Shown piece by piece: positions 16,927 to 26,453 of a stretch of DNA of 55,767 nucleotides. The position numbers and the translations under genes are program-made. The notes under the pieces are model-generated. The model saw nothing but the letters and a program-made list of their open reading frames with translations. It did not search any database and was not told the DNA's origin. Within the stretch, counting starts at the first letter, position 1, and every line of letters starts with the position of its first letter. Source of the DNA: Sphingopyxis sp. (GTDB taxonomy: Bacteria > Pseudomonadota > Alphaproteobacteria > Sphingomonadales > Sphingomonadaceae); NCBI GenBank assembly GCA_016463225.1, contig JAEMRT010000026.1, forward strand, positions 1-55,767. Direction: 5' to 3'.

Positions 16927-17930
16927 CCGGCGCCATCTCTTCCGACCGCAGCCGCGCGATGCTGCGAACCGCGATGGGGCCAACCATCGCCGCCGCGCTC
17001 GCCGATCCGGCGGTCATCGAGATCATGGTCAACCCCGACGGCGTACTTAGGCTCGACCGGCTTGGCGAAGGCCGCAGCGACACCGGCGCGAGATACGATC
17101 CCGCTCAGGTCGAGCGGATCATCCGTCTCGTCGCTAGCCATGCACGCACCGAGGTCCACGCCGCCGCGCCGATCGTCTCGGCCGAGCTGCCGCCGCACGG
17201 GGAGGGAGCAGGCGAGCGCTTCGAAGGCGTGCTGCCGCCGGTCAGCCTCGCGCCCTGCTTCTCGATCCGCAAGCCGGCGGCGAAGATCTATACGCTGCTC
17301 GACTATGTGAAGGACGGCATCATGCCGGCCGAGACCGCGCGGCTCCTCAGTCTGGCCGTCGTCGAACGCAAGAATATCCTCGTCGCGGGCGGGACCAGCT
17401 CGGGCAAGACGACGCTCGCCAATGCGCTGCTGGCCGAGATGGCGCACTTCGACGAGCGGGTGATCCTGATCGAGGACACGCGCGAGCTGCAATGCGCGGC
17501 ACCCGATGTGGTGGCGCTGCGCACGCGTTCCGGCAGCGCGAATATGGTCGGCAGCGTCACCATGGCCGACCTAGTCCGTTCGACGCTGCGCCTCCGCCCC
17601 GACCGCATCATCGTCGGCGAGGTGCGGGGGCGCGAAGCCCTCGACATGCTCAAGGCGTGGAACACCGGTCATCCCGGCGGGATCGCGACGGTCCACGCGA
17701 ACAGCGCGGTCTCGGCGCTCTACCGGCTCGAGCAACTGATCCAGGAGGCCGTGGTCACCGTGCCGCGGCGGCTGATCGCCGAGGCGATCGACATCATCGT
17801 CTTCATTGCCGGACGCGGGCTCGCCCGCCGCGTCGATACCATCGCGCGCGTTGCCGGCGTCGATCCCGACGGACGCTACGCCGTCCTCGACCTTACCCCC
17901 GATCCCAACCGCACGTCCCAAGGAGACTGA
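16923..17930 (+). CDS. trbB: TrbB, conjugal transfer secretion ATPase (VirB11-like)
   Basis: This is a 335-residue hexameric ATPase that powers pilus assembly and substrate transfer from the cytoplasmic face. Walker A GGTSSGKT is at residues 156-163, preceded by ILVA. An Asp box follows (ILIEDTREL), then a conserved RPDRIIVGEVRG and a His box in TGHPGGIATVHANS. The length matches the family. It overlaps the upstream RHR gene by 4 bp, and trbC begins 3 bp after its stop, so the genes are co-transcribed. Confidence 0.95.
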   Translation: MTGAISSDRSRAMLRTAMGPTIAAALADPAVIEIMVNPDGVLRLDRLGEGRSDTGARYDPAQVERIIRLVASHARTEVHAAAPIVSAELPPHGEGAGERFEGVLPPVSLAPCFSIRKPAAKIYTLLDYVKDGIMPAETARLLSLAVVERKNILVAGGTSSGKTTLANALLAEMAHFDERVILIEDTRELQCAAPDVVALRTRSGSANMVGSVTMADLVRSTLRLRPDRIIVGEVRGREALDMLKAWNTGHPGGIATVHANSAVSALYRLEQLIQEAVVTVPRRLIAEAIDIIVFIAGRGLARRVDTIARVAGVDPDGRYAVLDLTPDPNRTSQGD

Positions 17931-17933
17931 ACT

Positions 17934-18269
17934 ATGCGTGCCATTCGCGTTCCTGATTATCGCAAGCCCCTCTTTGCCCTCGCCGCCGCCGGGCTCGGCA
18001 TCGCCATTGCGGCAACCGCGCAGGCGGCGGGCTCAGGCATGCCCTGGGAAGAACCGCTCCAGCAGGTGCTGGAATCGGTGCAAGGTCCGGTCGCCAAGAT
18101 CGTCGCGGTGATCATCATTATCACTACCGGCTTGACGCTTGCGTTCGGGGAGACGGCAGGGGGCTTTCGCCGCCTCATCCAGATAGTCTTCGGCCTGTCG
18201 ATCGCCTTTGCGGCGTCGAGCTTCTTCCTCAGCTTCTTCAGCTTCGGCGGCGGGGCGCTGATCGGATGA
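17934..18269 (+). CDS. trbC: TrbC, conjugative pilin (VirB2-like)
   Basis: This 111-residue prepilin has an N-terminal signal-like hydrophobic segment ending near TAQAAGSG (about residue 33), which suggests signal peptidase cleavage. Two further membrane helices follow (about 53-73 and 84-104). TrbC of IncP systems is processed and cyclised to form the pilus. An AGGAGAC ribosome site precedes the ATG. The gene overlaps trbD by 4 bp. Confidence 0.92.
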   Translation: MRAIRVPDYRKPLFALAAAGLGIAIAATAQAAGSGMPWEEPLQQVLESVQGPVAKIVAVIIIITTGLTLAFGETAGGFRRLIQIVFGLSIAFAASSFFLSFFSFGGGALIG

Positions 18270-18538
18270 TCGGCACCGGCAGCCATATCGAGGGGTTCGA
18301 AGCTCCGCTGCACCGGTCGCTCGCCGAGCCGATCCTGCTCGGCGGTGCGCCGCGCGCGATCGCCATCGTCAACGGGACGGTCGCCGCCGCTCTGGGCCTC
18401 GGTCTGCAACAATGGATCGCCGGGATCGCGATGTGGGCGGTCGGCCATACGGTGGCGGTGATGGCGGCGAAGCGCGATCCCGATTTCGCGCCCGTGCTCG
18501 TCCGACATCTCAGGCAGCGCGGGCATCTCGCATGCTGA
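18266..18538 (+). CDS. trbD: TrbD, inner-membrane transfer protein (VirB3-like)
   Basis: This 90-residue protein has a VirB3/TrbD layout: an N-terminal FEAPLHRSLAEPILLGGAPR motif, then two closely spaced hydrophobic helices (about 30-65). It probably acts with TrbE at the inner membrane. It overlaps trbC by 4 bp and trbE by about 7 bp. Confidence 0.92.
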   Translation: MIGTGSHIEGFEAPLHRSLAEPILLGGAPRAIAIVNGTVAAALGLGLQQWIAGIAMWAVGHTVAVMAAKRDPDFAPVLVRHLRQRGHLAC

Positions 18539-21009
18539 TGCTGCACGAATATCGCCACCGCGCCGACCGGCTCGCCGACCATCTGCCTTGGGCGGCGTTG
18601 GTCGCGCCCGGCGTCATCCTGAACAAGGACGGCAGCTTCATGCGCGTCCTTCGGTTTCGCGGACCCGATCTGGAGTCCGCGACCGAAGCCGAGCTCGTCT
18701 CGGTCTGCGCGCGGGCGAACAATGTATTGAAGCGCTTCGGTTCGGGCTGGGCGCTGCATATCGAAGCCGAACGACGCGAAGCGCTAGGTTATCCCGCGAG
18801 CGCCTTTCCCGATCCCGCCTCCTGGCTGGTCGACGAAGAACGCCGCGCCGGCTTCGAAAGCGCCGGGGCGCATTTCGAGAGTCATTACTATCTGACACTC
18901 ACCTTTCTCCCGCCACCCGACCAGGCCGATACCGCCGGGCGAGCGCTGGTCGAGCGCAGCGACGACGCGAGAGGGCGCGACTGGCGGCAGGCGCTTGCCG
19001 CTTTCATCGCCGAGACGGCGCGGGTGCTCGACCTATTCGCGGGGTTTATGCCTGAGGTCCGGGCGCTCGACGATGGCGAGACGCTGACCTTTCTCCACGG
19101 GACGATCTCGACGCGCCGACACGATGTGGCCGTGCCCGAGACGCCGCTCTATCTCGATGGTCTGCTCGCCGACACGCCGCTCACCGGCGGCCTCGAGCCG
19201 ATGCTTGGGCAGGTGCAAATCCGCACGCTCACGATATTGGGTTTCCCGAACCTCAGCCGGCCCGGCATCCTCGACGCGCTCAATCATCAGGATTTCGGCT
19301 ATCGTTGGGTGACGCGCTTCGTCGCGCTCGACAAGACCGACGCGACCAAGGCGCTGACCAAACTCCGCCGACAATGGTTCAATAAGCGCAAATCAATCAC
19401 CACGCTGTTGCGCGAGGTGATGTACAACCAGCCGGCGCAGTTGCTCGACAGCGACGCCGACAACAAGATGCTCGATGCCGATCTGGCGCTCCAGGCGCTC
19501 GGCGGCGATCATGTCGCCTTTGGTCACCTGACGACGACGCTCACCGTCGCGGACACTGACCGAGCCCGGGTCGAAGAAAAGGTCCGCAGCGTCGAGCGGA
19601 TCGTCAATGGCCTCGGCTTCACCTGCATCCGCGAGGGCATGAACGCGGTCGAAGCATGGCTCGGATCGCTGCCGGGGCAGGTCTACGCCAATGTCCGCCA
19701 GCCGCTGGTCCATACGCTGAACCTAGCCCATCTCATGCCCTTATCGTCCGTCTGGGCAGGCCCAGCGCGAAACGGCCATCTGAGTGGCCCACCATTGATC
19801 TATGCCGAAACCAGCGGCTCGACGCCGTTCCGACTATCGACCCATGTCGGCGATGTCGGTCACATGCTGATCGTCGGGCCGACGGGCGCCGGAAAGTCGG
19901 TGCTGTTGGCGCTGCTCGCGCTCCAGTTCCGGCGCTATCCGGATGCTCAGGTCTATATCTTCGACAAGGGTTTCTCGGCGCGCGCCGCGGTGCTGGCGAT
20001 GGGCGGCGCGCATCATGCGCTGGGCCTCGGGGGCGATAGCGGTCAAGCTGGCGGCGACGAAGGCGGCCGCGCGATCGCGTTTCAGCCGCTCCGCCACATC
20101 GACCGCGCCGACGAACGCGCATGGGCCTCGACATGGATCGCCGCCTTGCTCGCGCACGAAAAGCTGCTCGTCACGCCCGAGATCAAGGAGGCGCTCTGGT
20201 CGGCGCTCACCAATCTCTCGACCGCGCCGATCGAGCAGCGCACGCTGACAGGCTTGTCGCTGCTGCTGCAATCGGCGGCGCTGCGCTCGGCACTCGCGCC
20301 GTACACGCTCGAAGGCCCGTTCGGACGGCTACTCGACGCCGCCGAAGACGATCTGGCTTTCGCCGACCTGCAATGCTTCGAGACCGAGGCGTTGATGGGG
20401 CAGGCGGGCGTCGTCGCGCCGGTCCTGACCTATTTGTTCCACAGATTGGAAGAACGCTTCACCGGCAGGCCGACCTTGCTCATTCTCGACGAAGCCTGGG
20501 TCTTCCTCGATCATCCGCTGTTCGCCGCCCGCATCCGCGAATGGCTGAAGGTGCTGCGCAAGCGCAACGTCGCGGTCGTGTTTGCGACCCAGTCGCTCGC
20601 CGACATCGCTGATAGCGCGATCGCACCGGCGATCATCGAGAGCTGCCCGCAGCGCATTCTGCTACCGAACGATCGCGCAATCGAACCGCAATCGCGCAGC
20701 GCCTACGAGCGTTTCGGCCTCAACGACCGGCAGATCGAGCTCGTGAGCCGCGCGACGCCCAAGCGGCATTATTATCTCCAATCCGCGCGCGGCAACCGAC
20801 TCTTCGAGCTTGGGCTCGGGCCCATCGCGCTCGCGCTGTGCGGCGCCTCCGACCCCGACAGCCAGAAACGCATCGACGCGCTCCTCGCGGAGCATGGCGC
20901 GCGCGATTTCGCCGCCCGCTTTCTCGACCGGGCCGATCTCGCGTGGGCCGCGCGATTGCTCGCCGATTACCCCGACCGCTTGCCCCCCGAAGAAGGAGAA
21001 GACGCATGA
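18532..21009 (+). CDS. trbE: TrbE, type IV secretion ATPase (VirB4-like)
   Basis: This 825-residue VirB4-family ATPase is the largest energy component of the Trb channel. I set the start at ATG 18532 (MLMLHEYRHRADRLADHL), which matches the family N-terminus; the open frame begins earlier inside trbD. Walker A GPTGAGKS is at about 449-456 and Walker B LLILDEAWVF at about 650-660. An ATQS sequence typical of the family follows. It overlaps trbJ by 4 bp (ATGA). Confidence 0.95.
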   Translation: MLMLHEYRHRADRLADHLPWAALVAPGVILNKDGSFMRVLRFRGPDLESATEAELVSVCARANNVLKRFGSGWALHIEAERREALGYPASAFPDPASWLVDEERRAGFESAGAHFESHYYLTLTFLPPPDQADTAGRALVERSDDARGRDWRQALAAFIAETARVLDLFAGFMPEVRALDDGETLTFLHGTISTRRHDVAVPETPLYLDGLLADTPLTGGLEPMLGQVQIRTLTILGFPNLSRPGILDALNHQDFGYRWVTRFVALDKTDATKALTKLRRQWFNKRKSITTLLREVMYNQPAQLLDSDADNKMLDADLALQALGGDHVAFGHLTTTLTVADTDRARVEEKVRSVERIVNGLGFTCIREGMNAVEAWLGSLPGQVYANVRQPLVHTLNLAHLMPLSSVWAGPARNGHLSGPPLIYAETSGSTPFRLSTHVGDVGHMLIVGPTGAGKSVLLALLALQFRRYPDAQVYIFDKGFSARAAVLAMGGAHHALGLGGDSGQAGGDEGGRAIAFQPLRHIDRADERAWASTWIAALLAHEKLLVTPEIKEALWSALTNLSTAPIEQRTLTGLSLLLQSAALRSALAPYTLEGPFGRLLDAAEDDLAFADLQCFETEALMGQAGVVAPVLTYLFHRLEERFTGRPTLLILDEAWVFLDHPLFAARIREWLKVLRKRNVAVVFATQSLADIADSAIAPAIIESCPQRILLPNDRAIEPQSRSAYERFGLNDRQIELVSRATPKRHYYLQSARGNRLFELGLGPIALALCGASDPDSQKRIDALLAEHGARDFAARFLDRADLAWAARLLADYPDRLPPEEGEDA

Positions 21010-21725
21010 AGAAGTTAGTTTTTGCCGTTCTGGCCGCATCGCTCGCGCCGGTCACGATTGCGTTCGCGACGCCCGCGCACGCGATGCCGGTGTTCGACAG
21101 CGCCAACTATTCGCAGAATTTGCTGACGGCGGCGCGGACCCTCCAGCAGATCAATCAGCAGATCCAGTCGCTCCAGAACGAGGCGCAGATGCTGGCAAAT
21201 CAGCGCAAGAATCTGTCGAAGATTGATTTTCCAGAACTCGATCGGCTGCAACAGCGCCTGGAGCAGATCGACCGGCTAATGGGGCAGGCGCAGGGCGTCG
21301 ACTTCCGGGTCGACCAGCTCGATGAGCAATTCCGCAAAGCGTTCCCGACCAGCTTCGACCAGTTGCTCCGCCGCGATCAGCGGCTCGCGACCGCCAAACA
21401 GCGGCTCGACATGGAAATGGCGACCTTCCGCCAGACGATGGGCGTCCAGAGCGAGATCGTCGAAAATGTCCGCGACGACGCCGAGGCGCTTCAGTCGATC
21501 ATCGACAAGAGCCAGGGCGCCGAAGGCGGGCTGCAGGCGCAGCAGGCCACCAACCAGCTGCTCGCGCTCGCCACCAAGCAGCAATTTCAGATCCAGCAGC
21601 TGATGGCGGCGCAGTTCCGTAGCCAATCTCTCGAGGCGGCACGCCGCGGCCAGATCGAGCGCGAGGCGCGCGCCTCGACGCTGCGATTCCTCGGCGACGG
21701 CAAGGCTTACACGCCGCGCCAATGA
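21006..21725 (+). CDS. trbJ: TrbJ, periplasmic transfer protein (VirB5-like)
   Basis: This 239-residue exported protein has a signal peptide (MKKLVFAVLAASLAP...AHA, cleavage near residue 26), followed by Gln-rich coiled coils (about 35-75 and 110-200). TrbJ/VirB5 proteins localise to the pilus tip or periplasm. The ATG at 21006 overlaps the trbE stop. No trbK lipoprotein or entry-exclusion gene is found in the 125 bp between this gene and trbL. Confidence 0.92.
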   Translation: MKKLVFAVLAASLAPVTIAFATPAHAMPVFDSANYSQNLLTAARTLQQINQQIQSLQNEAQMLANQRKNLSKIDFPELDRLQQRLEQIDRLMGQAQGVDFRVDQLDEQFRKAFPTSFDQLLRRDQRLATAKQRLDMEMATFRQTMGVQSEIVENVRDDAEALQSIIDKSQGAEGGLQAQQATNQLLALATKQQFQIQQLMAAQFRSQSLEAARRGQIEREARASTLRFLGDGKAYTPRQ

Positions 21726-21850
21726 GCTGAGGCGGCACCGGCCCCAGCTCCCTGGCCGGTGTCCCTCGTCGCGGGGTCCGATGGGCTTTCCCCTCTCATG
21801 GCCGCCGGGCCCCGCGACACCCTTCCTGCCTCAACAGAAAGCCGAGCCAA

Positions 21851-23152
21851 GTGGACGATCTCAACGTCATCGATCAATTCATGGAGGCATTCGTCGCCTA
21901 TATCGACAGCGGCTTCGGGCTGCTGGGCGGTGACGTCGGCTTTCTGACCACGATCCTGATCGGCATCGACATCACGCTCGCCGGGCTCTTCTGGGCGTTG
22001 GGCGGCGAAGACGACATCATCGCCAAGTTCCTCAAGAAGATCCTTTACGTCGGGTTCTTCGCGCTGGTCCTGAACAGCTTCTCGACCTTGTCGGAGATCA
22101 TCTTCCGATCGTTCGCCGGGCTCGGCCTCACCGCGGGCGGCAGCACGATCACAGCGCAGGATTTGCTCATGCCAGGACGGCTCGCCGGCACGGGCTTCGA
22201 AGCCGCTGCGCCTTTGCTCGATCAAGCGGCTGAACTGGTCGGCCCGATCGCTTTCTTCGAGAATTTCGTTCAGATCGCGGTGCTGATGATCGCCTGGATC
22301 GTCGTTATCGCCGCCTTCTTCATCCTCGCGATCCAGCTCTTCATCACGATCCTCGAATTCAAGCTCACCAGTCTCGCTGGTTTCATTCTGGTGCCGTTCG
22401 CGCTCTGGAATCGCACGAGCTTCCTCGCCGAGCGCGTGCTCGGCAATGTCGTGAGTTCCGGTATCAAGGTCATGGTGCTCGCCGTGATCGTCGGCATCGG
22501 TTCCAACTATTTCGCCGACTTCACAAGCGCCATCACGGGCGAAGAAGTATCGATCGAGCAGGCCGTGTCGTTGATGCTGGCGAGCCTCGCGATCTTCGGT
22601 CTCGCAATTTTCGGCCCCGGTATCGCCTCGGGCCTCGTCGCAGGTGCTCCGCAGCTCGGCGCGGGTTCGGCCATTGCGACCACGGTGATCGCGGGCGCCG
22701 GGCTTGCCGCTGGCGGTGCTGCCGCCGCCGCCGCCACGCGCGGTCTCGCGGGCGCGGGCATGAGCGCGATCCGTGCGGGCACGTCGATGGGCACCGCCGC
22801 ATCGACCGCCTACAAACTGGGCCAAGAAACCTCCGGCTCTTCTTCTATCGCTGCCGGGCTCGGCGGCGTGGCGACCGCGGCTAAGGGTGCCGCCGCCAAT
22901 CGCCTCAAATCCGCCTCCGGCCTTGGCTCCGCCGCCGAAAAGGGCCGTCAGGCGGCTTGGGCCGCCGGATCTCCGCCCACGGCGGCGGGGCAGGGCAGCG
23001 GCCCTGCCGGCGCCGATGGTGCCCCGGCTTGGGCGCGCCAGCTTCATGCCAGCCAGAATGCGCGCCAGCGCCGGCAAACGGCGGTGCACGCCATCCAGTC
23101 AGGCGACCGCGGCGGTGCCTCCGCAACGCCCGATATCAAGGAAAGGGACTGA
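21851..23152 (+). CDS. trbL: TrbL, polytopic inner-membrane transfer protein (VirB6-like)
   Basis: This 433-residue protein begins at GTG 21851 (MDDLNVIDQFMEAF). Five to six membrane helices cover about residues 25-290. The C-terminal 140 residues are Ala/Gly-rich and then polar, with Gln/Arg at the end. This is the usual TrbL layout, and the protein forms part of the translocation channel. A 125-bp gap precedes it, the only sizeable gap in the trb operon. Confidence 0.92.
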   Translation: MDDLNVIDQFMEAFVAYIDSGFGLLGGDVGFLTTILIGIDITLAGLFWALGGEDDIIAKFLKKILYVGFFALVLNSFSTLSEIIFRSFAGLGLTAGGSTITAQDLLMPGRLAGTGFEAAAPLLDQAAELVGPIAFFENFVQIAVLMIAWIVVIAAFFILAIQLFITILEFKLTSLAGFILVPFALWNRTSFLAERVLGNVVSSGIKVMVLAVIVGIGSNYFADFTSAITGEEVSIEQAVSLMLASLAIFGLAIFGPGIASGLVAGAPQLGAGSAIATTVIAGAGLAAGGAAAAAATRGLAGAGMSAIRAGTSMGTAASTAYKLGQETSGSSSIAAGLGGVATAAKGAAANRLKSASGLGSAAEKGRQAAWAAGSPPTAAGQGSGPAGADGAPAWARQLHASQNARQRRQTAVHAIQSGDRGGASATPDIKERD

Positions 23153-23155
23153 AAG

Positions 23156-23977
23156 ATGCGATGGAAACGAGCGGTGCAGCGCTATGGGCAGACGCCCGAA
23201 CCCGAAACGCCATATCAGCGTGCCGGACAATTGTGGGACGAGCGCATCGGCGACGCGCGCGTGCAGGCGCAGAGCTGGCGGCTGATGGCGTTCGGCGGCT
23301 TGTTCCTCACCACTGGGCTCTCGGCCGCGCTCATCTGGCAGTCGATGCAGAGCCGGGTCGTTCCCTATGTGGTCGAGGTCGACCGGCTTGGGGCCGCGCA
23401 GGCTATCGCGCCCGCCGAAGAGGCCTACCGGCCAACCGATCCGCAGATCTCCTGGCACCTCGGCCGCTTCATTTCCGACATTCGGTCGCGATCGCTCGAC
23501 GCTGTGCTGATGCGCGAGAACTGGCTGTCGGCTTATGATTTTGCGACCGAGCGCGGCGCACTGTTTCTCGGCGAATATGCGCGCGCAGCCAATCCTTTCG
23601 CCGAGGTCGGTAGACGGACCGTTTCGGTGCAGATCAACAGCGTCGTTCGGGCGTCGGACACATCCTTTCGGGTGGGGTGGACCGAGCGCGAATATGAGCG
23701 TGGCAGTTTGGCCAGCACATCGCGCTGGACCGCAATGGTGACGGTGAAGTTGCGGCCGCCGCGCTCGGCGGACGTGCTACGTAAGAATCCGCTCGGTCTC
23801 TATATCGATGCGATCGACTGGAGCCGCGAGCTCGAAACGCCCGCCGAGCGTCCGCAGGCAGCACGGCCGCAGGCCCAGGCCGAGGCACGGCCTACCATTC
23901 CGTTCGGCTCTCCGCTCGATCCCGGCGTCGCCGACGGGCCGGTGCCTTCCCCGACCACCGAAAGGAAAGTTCCATGA
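23156..23977 (+). CDS. trbF: TrbF, conjugal transfer protein (VirB8-like)
   Basis: This 273-residue protein has one N-terminal membrane helix (about residues 40-62: LMAFGGLFLTTGLSAALIW), then a VirB8-like periplasmic domain (YVVEVDRLG start; SWHLGRFISDIRS). A Pro/Ala-rich tail follows. VirB8-like proteins nucleate assembly of the channel. It overlaps trbG by 4 bp. Confidence 0.94.
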   Translation: MRWKRAVQRYGQTPEPETPYQRAGQLWDERIGDARVQAQSWRLMAFGGLFLTTGLSAALIWQSMQSRVVPYVVEVDRLGAAQAIAPAEEAYRPTDPQISWHLGRFISDIRSRSLDAVLMRENWLSAYDFATERGALFLGEYARAANPFAEVGRRTVSVQINSVVRASDTSFRVGWTEREYERGSLASTSRWTAMVTVKLRPPRSADVLRKNPLGLYIDAIDWSRELETPAERPQAARPQAQAEARPTIPFGSPLDPGVADGPVPSPTTERKVP

Positions 23978-24804
23978 TCAGGATCCTCATTCTGTCCGCG
24001 AGCATCGTCTCGCTGCCATGCCCTGGTTTCGCGCAGCCCATCGCGCGGGTCGAGGCAGCGAACAAGGCGGCGCTGCGCGAGCCGTCGCGTGATGGCTATC
24101 TCCACGCCGTCCAAATTTATCCCTATAACGACGGGGTCGTCTATCGCCTTTATGCCGCCCCCGAGCGTGTCAGCGATATCGCGCTCCAGCCCGGCGAGGC
24201 CCTCGTCTCGGTCGCTGCCGGAGACACAGTGCGCTGGACGGTCGGGGACACGACGAGCGGGAGCGGTGCGGAAAAACGCACGCATCTCCTCGTGAAGCCC
24301 TTCTCAGCTGGGCTGAGCACGAATCTCGTCATCACCACCGATCGGCGTGTCTATCGCGTGCAACTGACCAGCACTGCGGCAACCGCAATGACGGCGATCG
24401 CCTGGACCTATCCGCAGGATGAGCTGCTCGCGCTCCAGCGGCAGGCGCAGGGGGCCGAAGCCGCGCAGCCGGTTTCGGCGGGCATCGAGATCGAGCACCT
24501 CAGCTTTAACTATCGGATCAGTGGTGATCGCCCCGCGTGGTTGCCGCTGCGCGCGTTCGACGACGGCCGTCAAACCTGGATCGAATTCCCCGGGAGCATA
24601 GAGGTCGGCGAAGCCCCGCCTTTGTTCGTGCTCGGTGACAAGGGCCAAGCCGAACTCGTCAACTACCGTGTCTCGGGGCGCTATTATATCGTCGATCGCT
24701 TGTTCGGCGCCGCCGAACTTCGACTTGGCGGCCAGAAGCAGAAGGTCGTGCGCATAACGCGCGTCGAGGCAAAGCCGAAGCGCCGGGCGGGGAGGGGATC
24801 GTGA
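23974..24804 (+). CDS. trbG: TrbG, outer-membrane channel component (VirB9-like)
   Basis: This 276-residue protein has an N-terminal signal peptide (cleavage after PGFAQ, about residue 20). The VirB9/CagX domain begins at AVQIYPYNDGVVYRLYAAP and ends in the C-terminal beta-sandwich (FVLGDKGQAELVNYRVSGRYYIVDRLF). It forms the outer-membrane core complex with TrbI. It overlaps trbI by 4 bp. Confidence 0.95.
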   Translation: MIRILILSASIVSLPCPGFAQPIARVEAANKAALREPSRDGYLHAVQIYPYNDGVVYRLYAAPERVSDIALQPGEALVSVAAGDTVRWTVGDTTSGSGAEKRTHLLVKPFSAGLSTNLVITTDRRVYRVQLTSTAATAMTAIAWTYPQDELLALQRQAQGAEAAQPVSAGIEIEHLSFNYRISGDRPAWLPLRAFDDGRQTWIEFPGSIEVGEAPPLFVLGDKGQAELVNYRVSGRYYIVDRLFGAAELRLGGQKQKVVRITRVEAKPKRRAGRGS

Positions 24805-26015
24805 GCGAACCGCAACCCTCGCCTGAGGCGGCGGCGCCCAAGGCCGATCCGGAATCGCTGGTGCTTCGAGCGAATCCGCCACGTGTGACGCGCTTTCGGC
24901 GCGGTGCGATCGTCCTGATTGCGGGCGTTGGAGCGACCGCGCTTGCCGGCGTCGGCTGGATAGCGCTCAAGCCGGTTAGCCTTGGCATCGTTGCGCCCGA
25001 CGAGGAACGGGGTTCCGTCGCCGCGAAATCCCCCGCGGACGCGCTAGCTGGAGCGCCGAGCAGCTACGGTGACGTGCCCCAACTCGGGGCCCCGCTCCCC
25101 GGCGACCTCGGCCGCCCCATCCTCGATCATCAGCGCGATATGGGCATCGCGCCACCCGATGCCGCAGCAGAAGCCGCCGCGAAGGCGGCGCAGGAGGCCG
25201 AAGCCGAGCGGCAGCGGCTGGCATCCGAGCAAAGGGCGGCCCGCGAATCCGGCCTCATGCTGCAGCTTGCCGCGAGCTCGGCGGCTGCCAGCGCGGCTAC
25301 TCCCGCTGCAGCGCCGCCAGAAACGGCGTCAGCATCTCCGGTGGAGGCTGGACGAGATCCGAATGGCCAGCAACGCAAGAATTCGCTGCTCGGCCGCGCC
25401 AATGACGACGCCGATGTAAATCCGCATGCGCTGACATCTCCAGTTTCTCCGTGGACGCTTCATGCCGGCAGCATCATTGCGGCGAGCCTGATTACTGGGC
25501 TCAACTCGGACCTGCCGGGAATCGTGACCGCGCAAGTGACCGAAAATGCGTATGACAGTGTGACCGGGCGAACGTTGCTCATTCCGCAGGGCTCCCGGCT
25601 CATCGGGAGCTACGACAGCGTCGTGGCGTTCGGGCAGAGCCGGGCGCTCGTCGTGTGGCAGCGGATTATCCTCCCCGACGGGTCGTCGGTCCGCATCGAT
25701 AATGTCCCGGCGAGCGACACCGAGGGTTATGCAGGGCTCGCTGACCGCATTGATCGCCACACTTGGCAGCTCTTGAAGGGCGTAGGACTCTCTACGCTGC
25801 TTGGAGTCGGAACGGAGCTTGGCTGGGGCAGCTCCGAGAGCGATCTCGTACGCGCTCTTCGTGATTCCGTTCAGCAGGGCGGCGCTCGAGCAGGCGATCA
25901 GCTCGTTGCGCGCTACCTCGATGTCCAGCCGACGCTCAAGGTGCGGCCCGGTTGGCCGCTGCGGGTCGTCGTCCACAAGGATATCGTTCTGCGGCCGTGG
26001 AGGCACGGAGCATGA
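24801..26015 (+). CDS. trbI: TrbI, core complex scaffold (VirB10-like)
   Basis: This 404-residue protein begins at a GTG. A single inner-membrane helix lies at about 36-58, and a Pro/Ala/Glu-rich periplasmic linker covers about 75-190. The VirB10 C-terminal beta-barrel domain follows (AGSIIAASLITGLNSDLPG, then LLIPQGSRLIGSYDS and YAGLADRID). It spans both membranes in the secretion core. It overlaps the DUF2274 gene by 4 bp. Confidence 0.95.
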   Translation: MSEPQPSPEAAAPKADPESLVLRANPPRVTRFRRGAIVLIAGVGATALAGVGWIALKPVSLGIVAPDEERGSVAAKSPADALAGAPSSYGDVPQLGAPLPGDLGRPILDHQRDMGIAPPDAAAEAAAKAAQEAEAERQRLASEQRAARESGLMLQLAASSAAASAATPAAAPPETASASPVEAGRDPNGQQRKNSLLGRANDDADVNPHALTSPVSPWTLHAGSIIAASLITGLNSDLPGIVTAQVTENAYDSVTGRTLLIPQGSRLIGSYDSVVAFGQSRALVVWQRIILPDGSSVRIDNVPASDTEGYAGLADRIDRHTWQLLKGVGLSTLLGVGTELGWGSSESDLVRALRDSVQQGGARAGDQLVARYLDVQPTLKVRPGWPLRVVVHKDIVLRPWRHGA

Positions 26016-26224
26016 CCCAGCTTAAACTCCCAAAGCTTCCAGATCGCACGCCGGTCAAGCTGTCGATCCAGATTTTCCCTGAACTGGCGGAGGCCCTGCA
26101 ACAATATGCCGTGGCTTATGAGGAGGCTTATGGAAAGGCAGAGCCCGTTTGCGACCTGATCCCCTTCATGCTTTCGGCTTTTCTCGAGAGCGATCGCGGG
26201 TTCGCACGGACGACCAGGAAATAG
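26012..26224 (+). CDS. DUF2274 protein at the end of the trb operon
   Basis: This 70-residue protein (starts MTQLKLPKLPDRTPVKL) matches the DUF2274 proteins found directly after trbI in many Tn4371-like and alphaproteobacterial conjugative elements. The sequence suggests a ribbon-helix-helix-like fold, which would make it a DNA-binding regulator, but the function is unknown. Its ATG overlaps the trbI stop. Confidence 0.88.
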   Translation: MTQLKLPKLPDRTPVKLSIQIFPELAEALQQYAVAYEEAYGKAEPVCDLIPFMLSAFLESDRGFARTTRK

Positions 26225-26225
26225 C

Positions 26226-26453
26226 ATGGGTAAGCAGCTCAGCCAGGCAACAATGGCGTCGGCCGAGCGGTTTATTACCGTCGAGGACTTCGCGCAGGTC
26301 GCGGGGCTCTCGCGGCGAACGATCGACCGCTACCGGCGCGATCGCCCGAGCGGCTTCCCGAAAGAATATGATCTGAGCCGGGGAAGCGTGCCACGGCCGC
26401 GATTCAAAATGTCGGAGGTTCTTGAATGGATGGAATCGCGCGCGCTTTGGTGA
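26226..26453 (+). CDS. AlpA/excisionase-like small HTH protein
   Basis: This 75-residue protein has a MerR/AlpA-type winged HTH (FITVEDFAQVAGLSRRTIDRYRRD, spread over residues 16-39) and a C-terminal RFKMSEVLEWME segment. AlpA-like proteins act as excisionase or recombination-directionality factors, or as transcription activators of mobile elements. It starts 1 bp after the DUF2274 stop, so it is probably co-expressed with the conjugation operon. An integrase is not in this window, so an excisionase role is unproven. Confidence 0.75.
   Translation: MGKQLSQATMASAERFITVEDFAQVAGLSRRTIDRYRRDRPSGFPKEYDLSRGSVPRPRFKMSEVLEWMESRALW

Noticed and set aside
21707..23089. 460-residue minus-strand frame over trbL
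   Set aside because: Asp/Glu/Arg-rich shadow of trbL; no known domain and it would oppose the trb operon.
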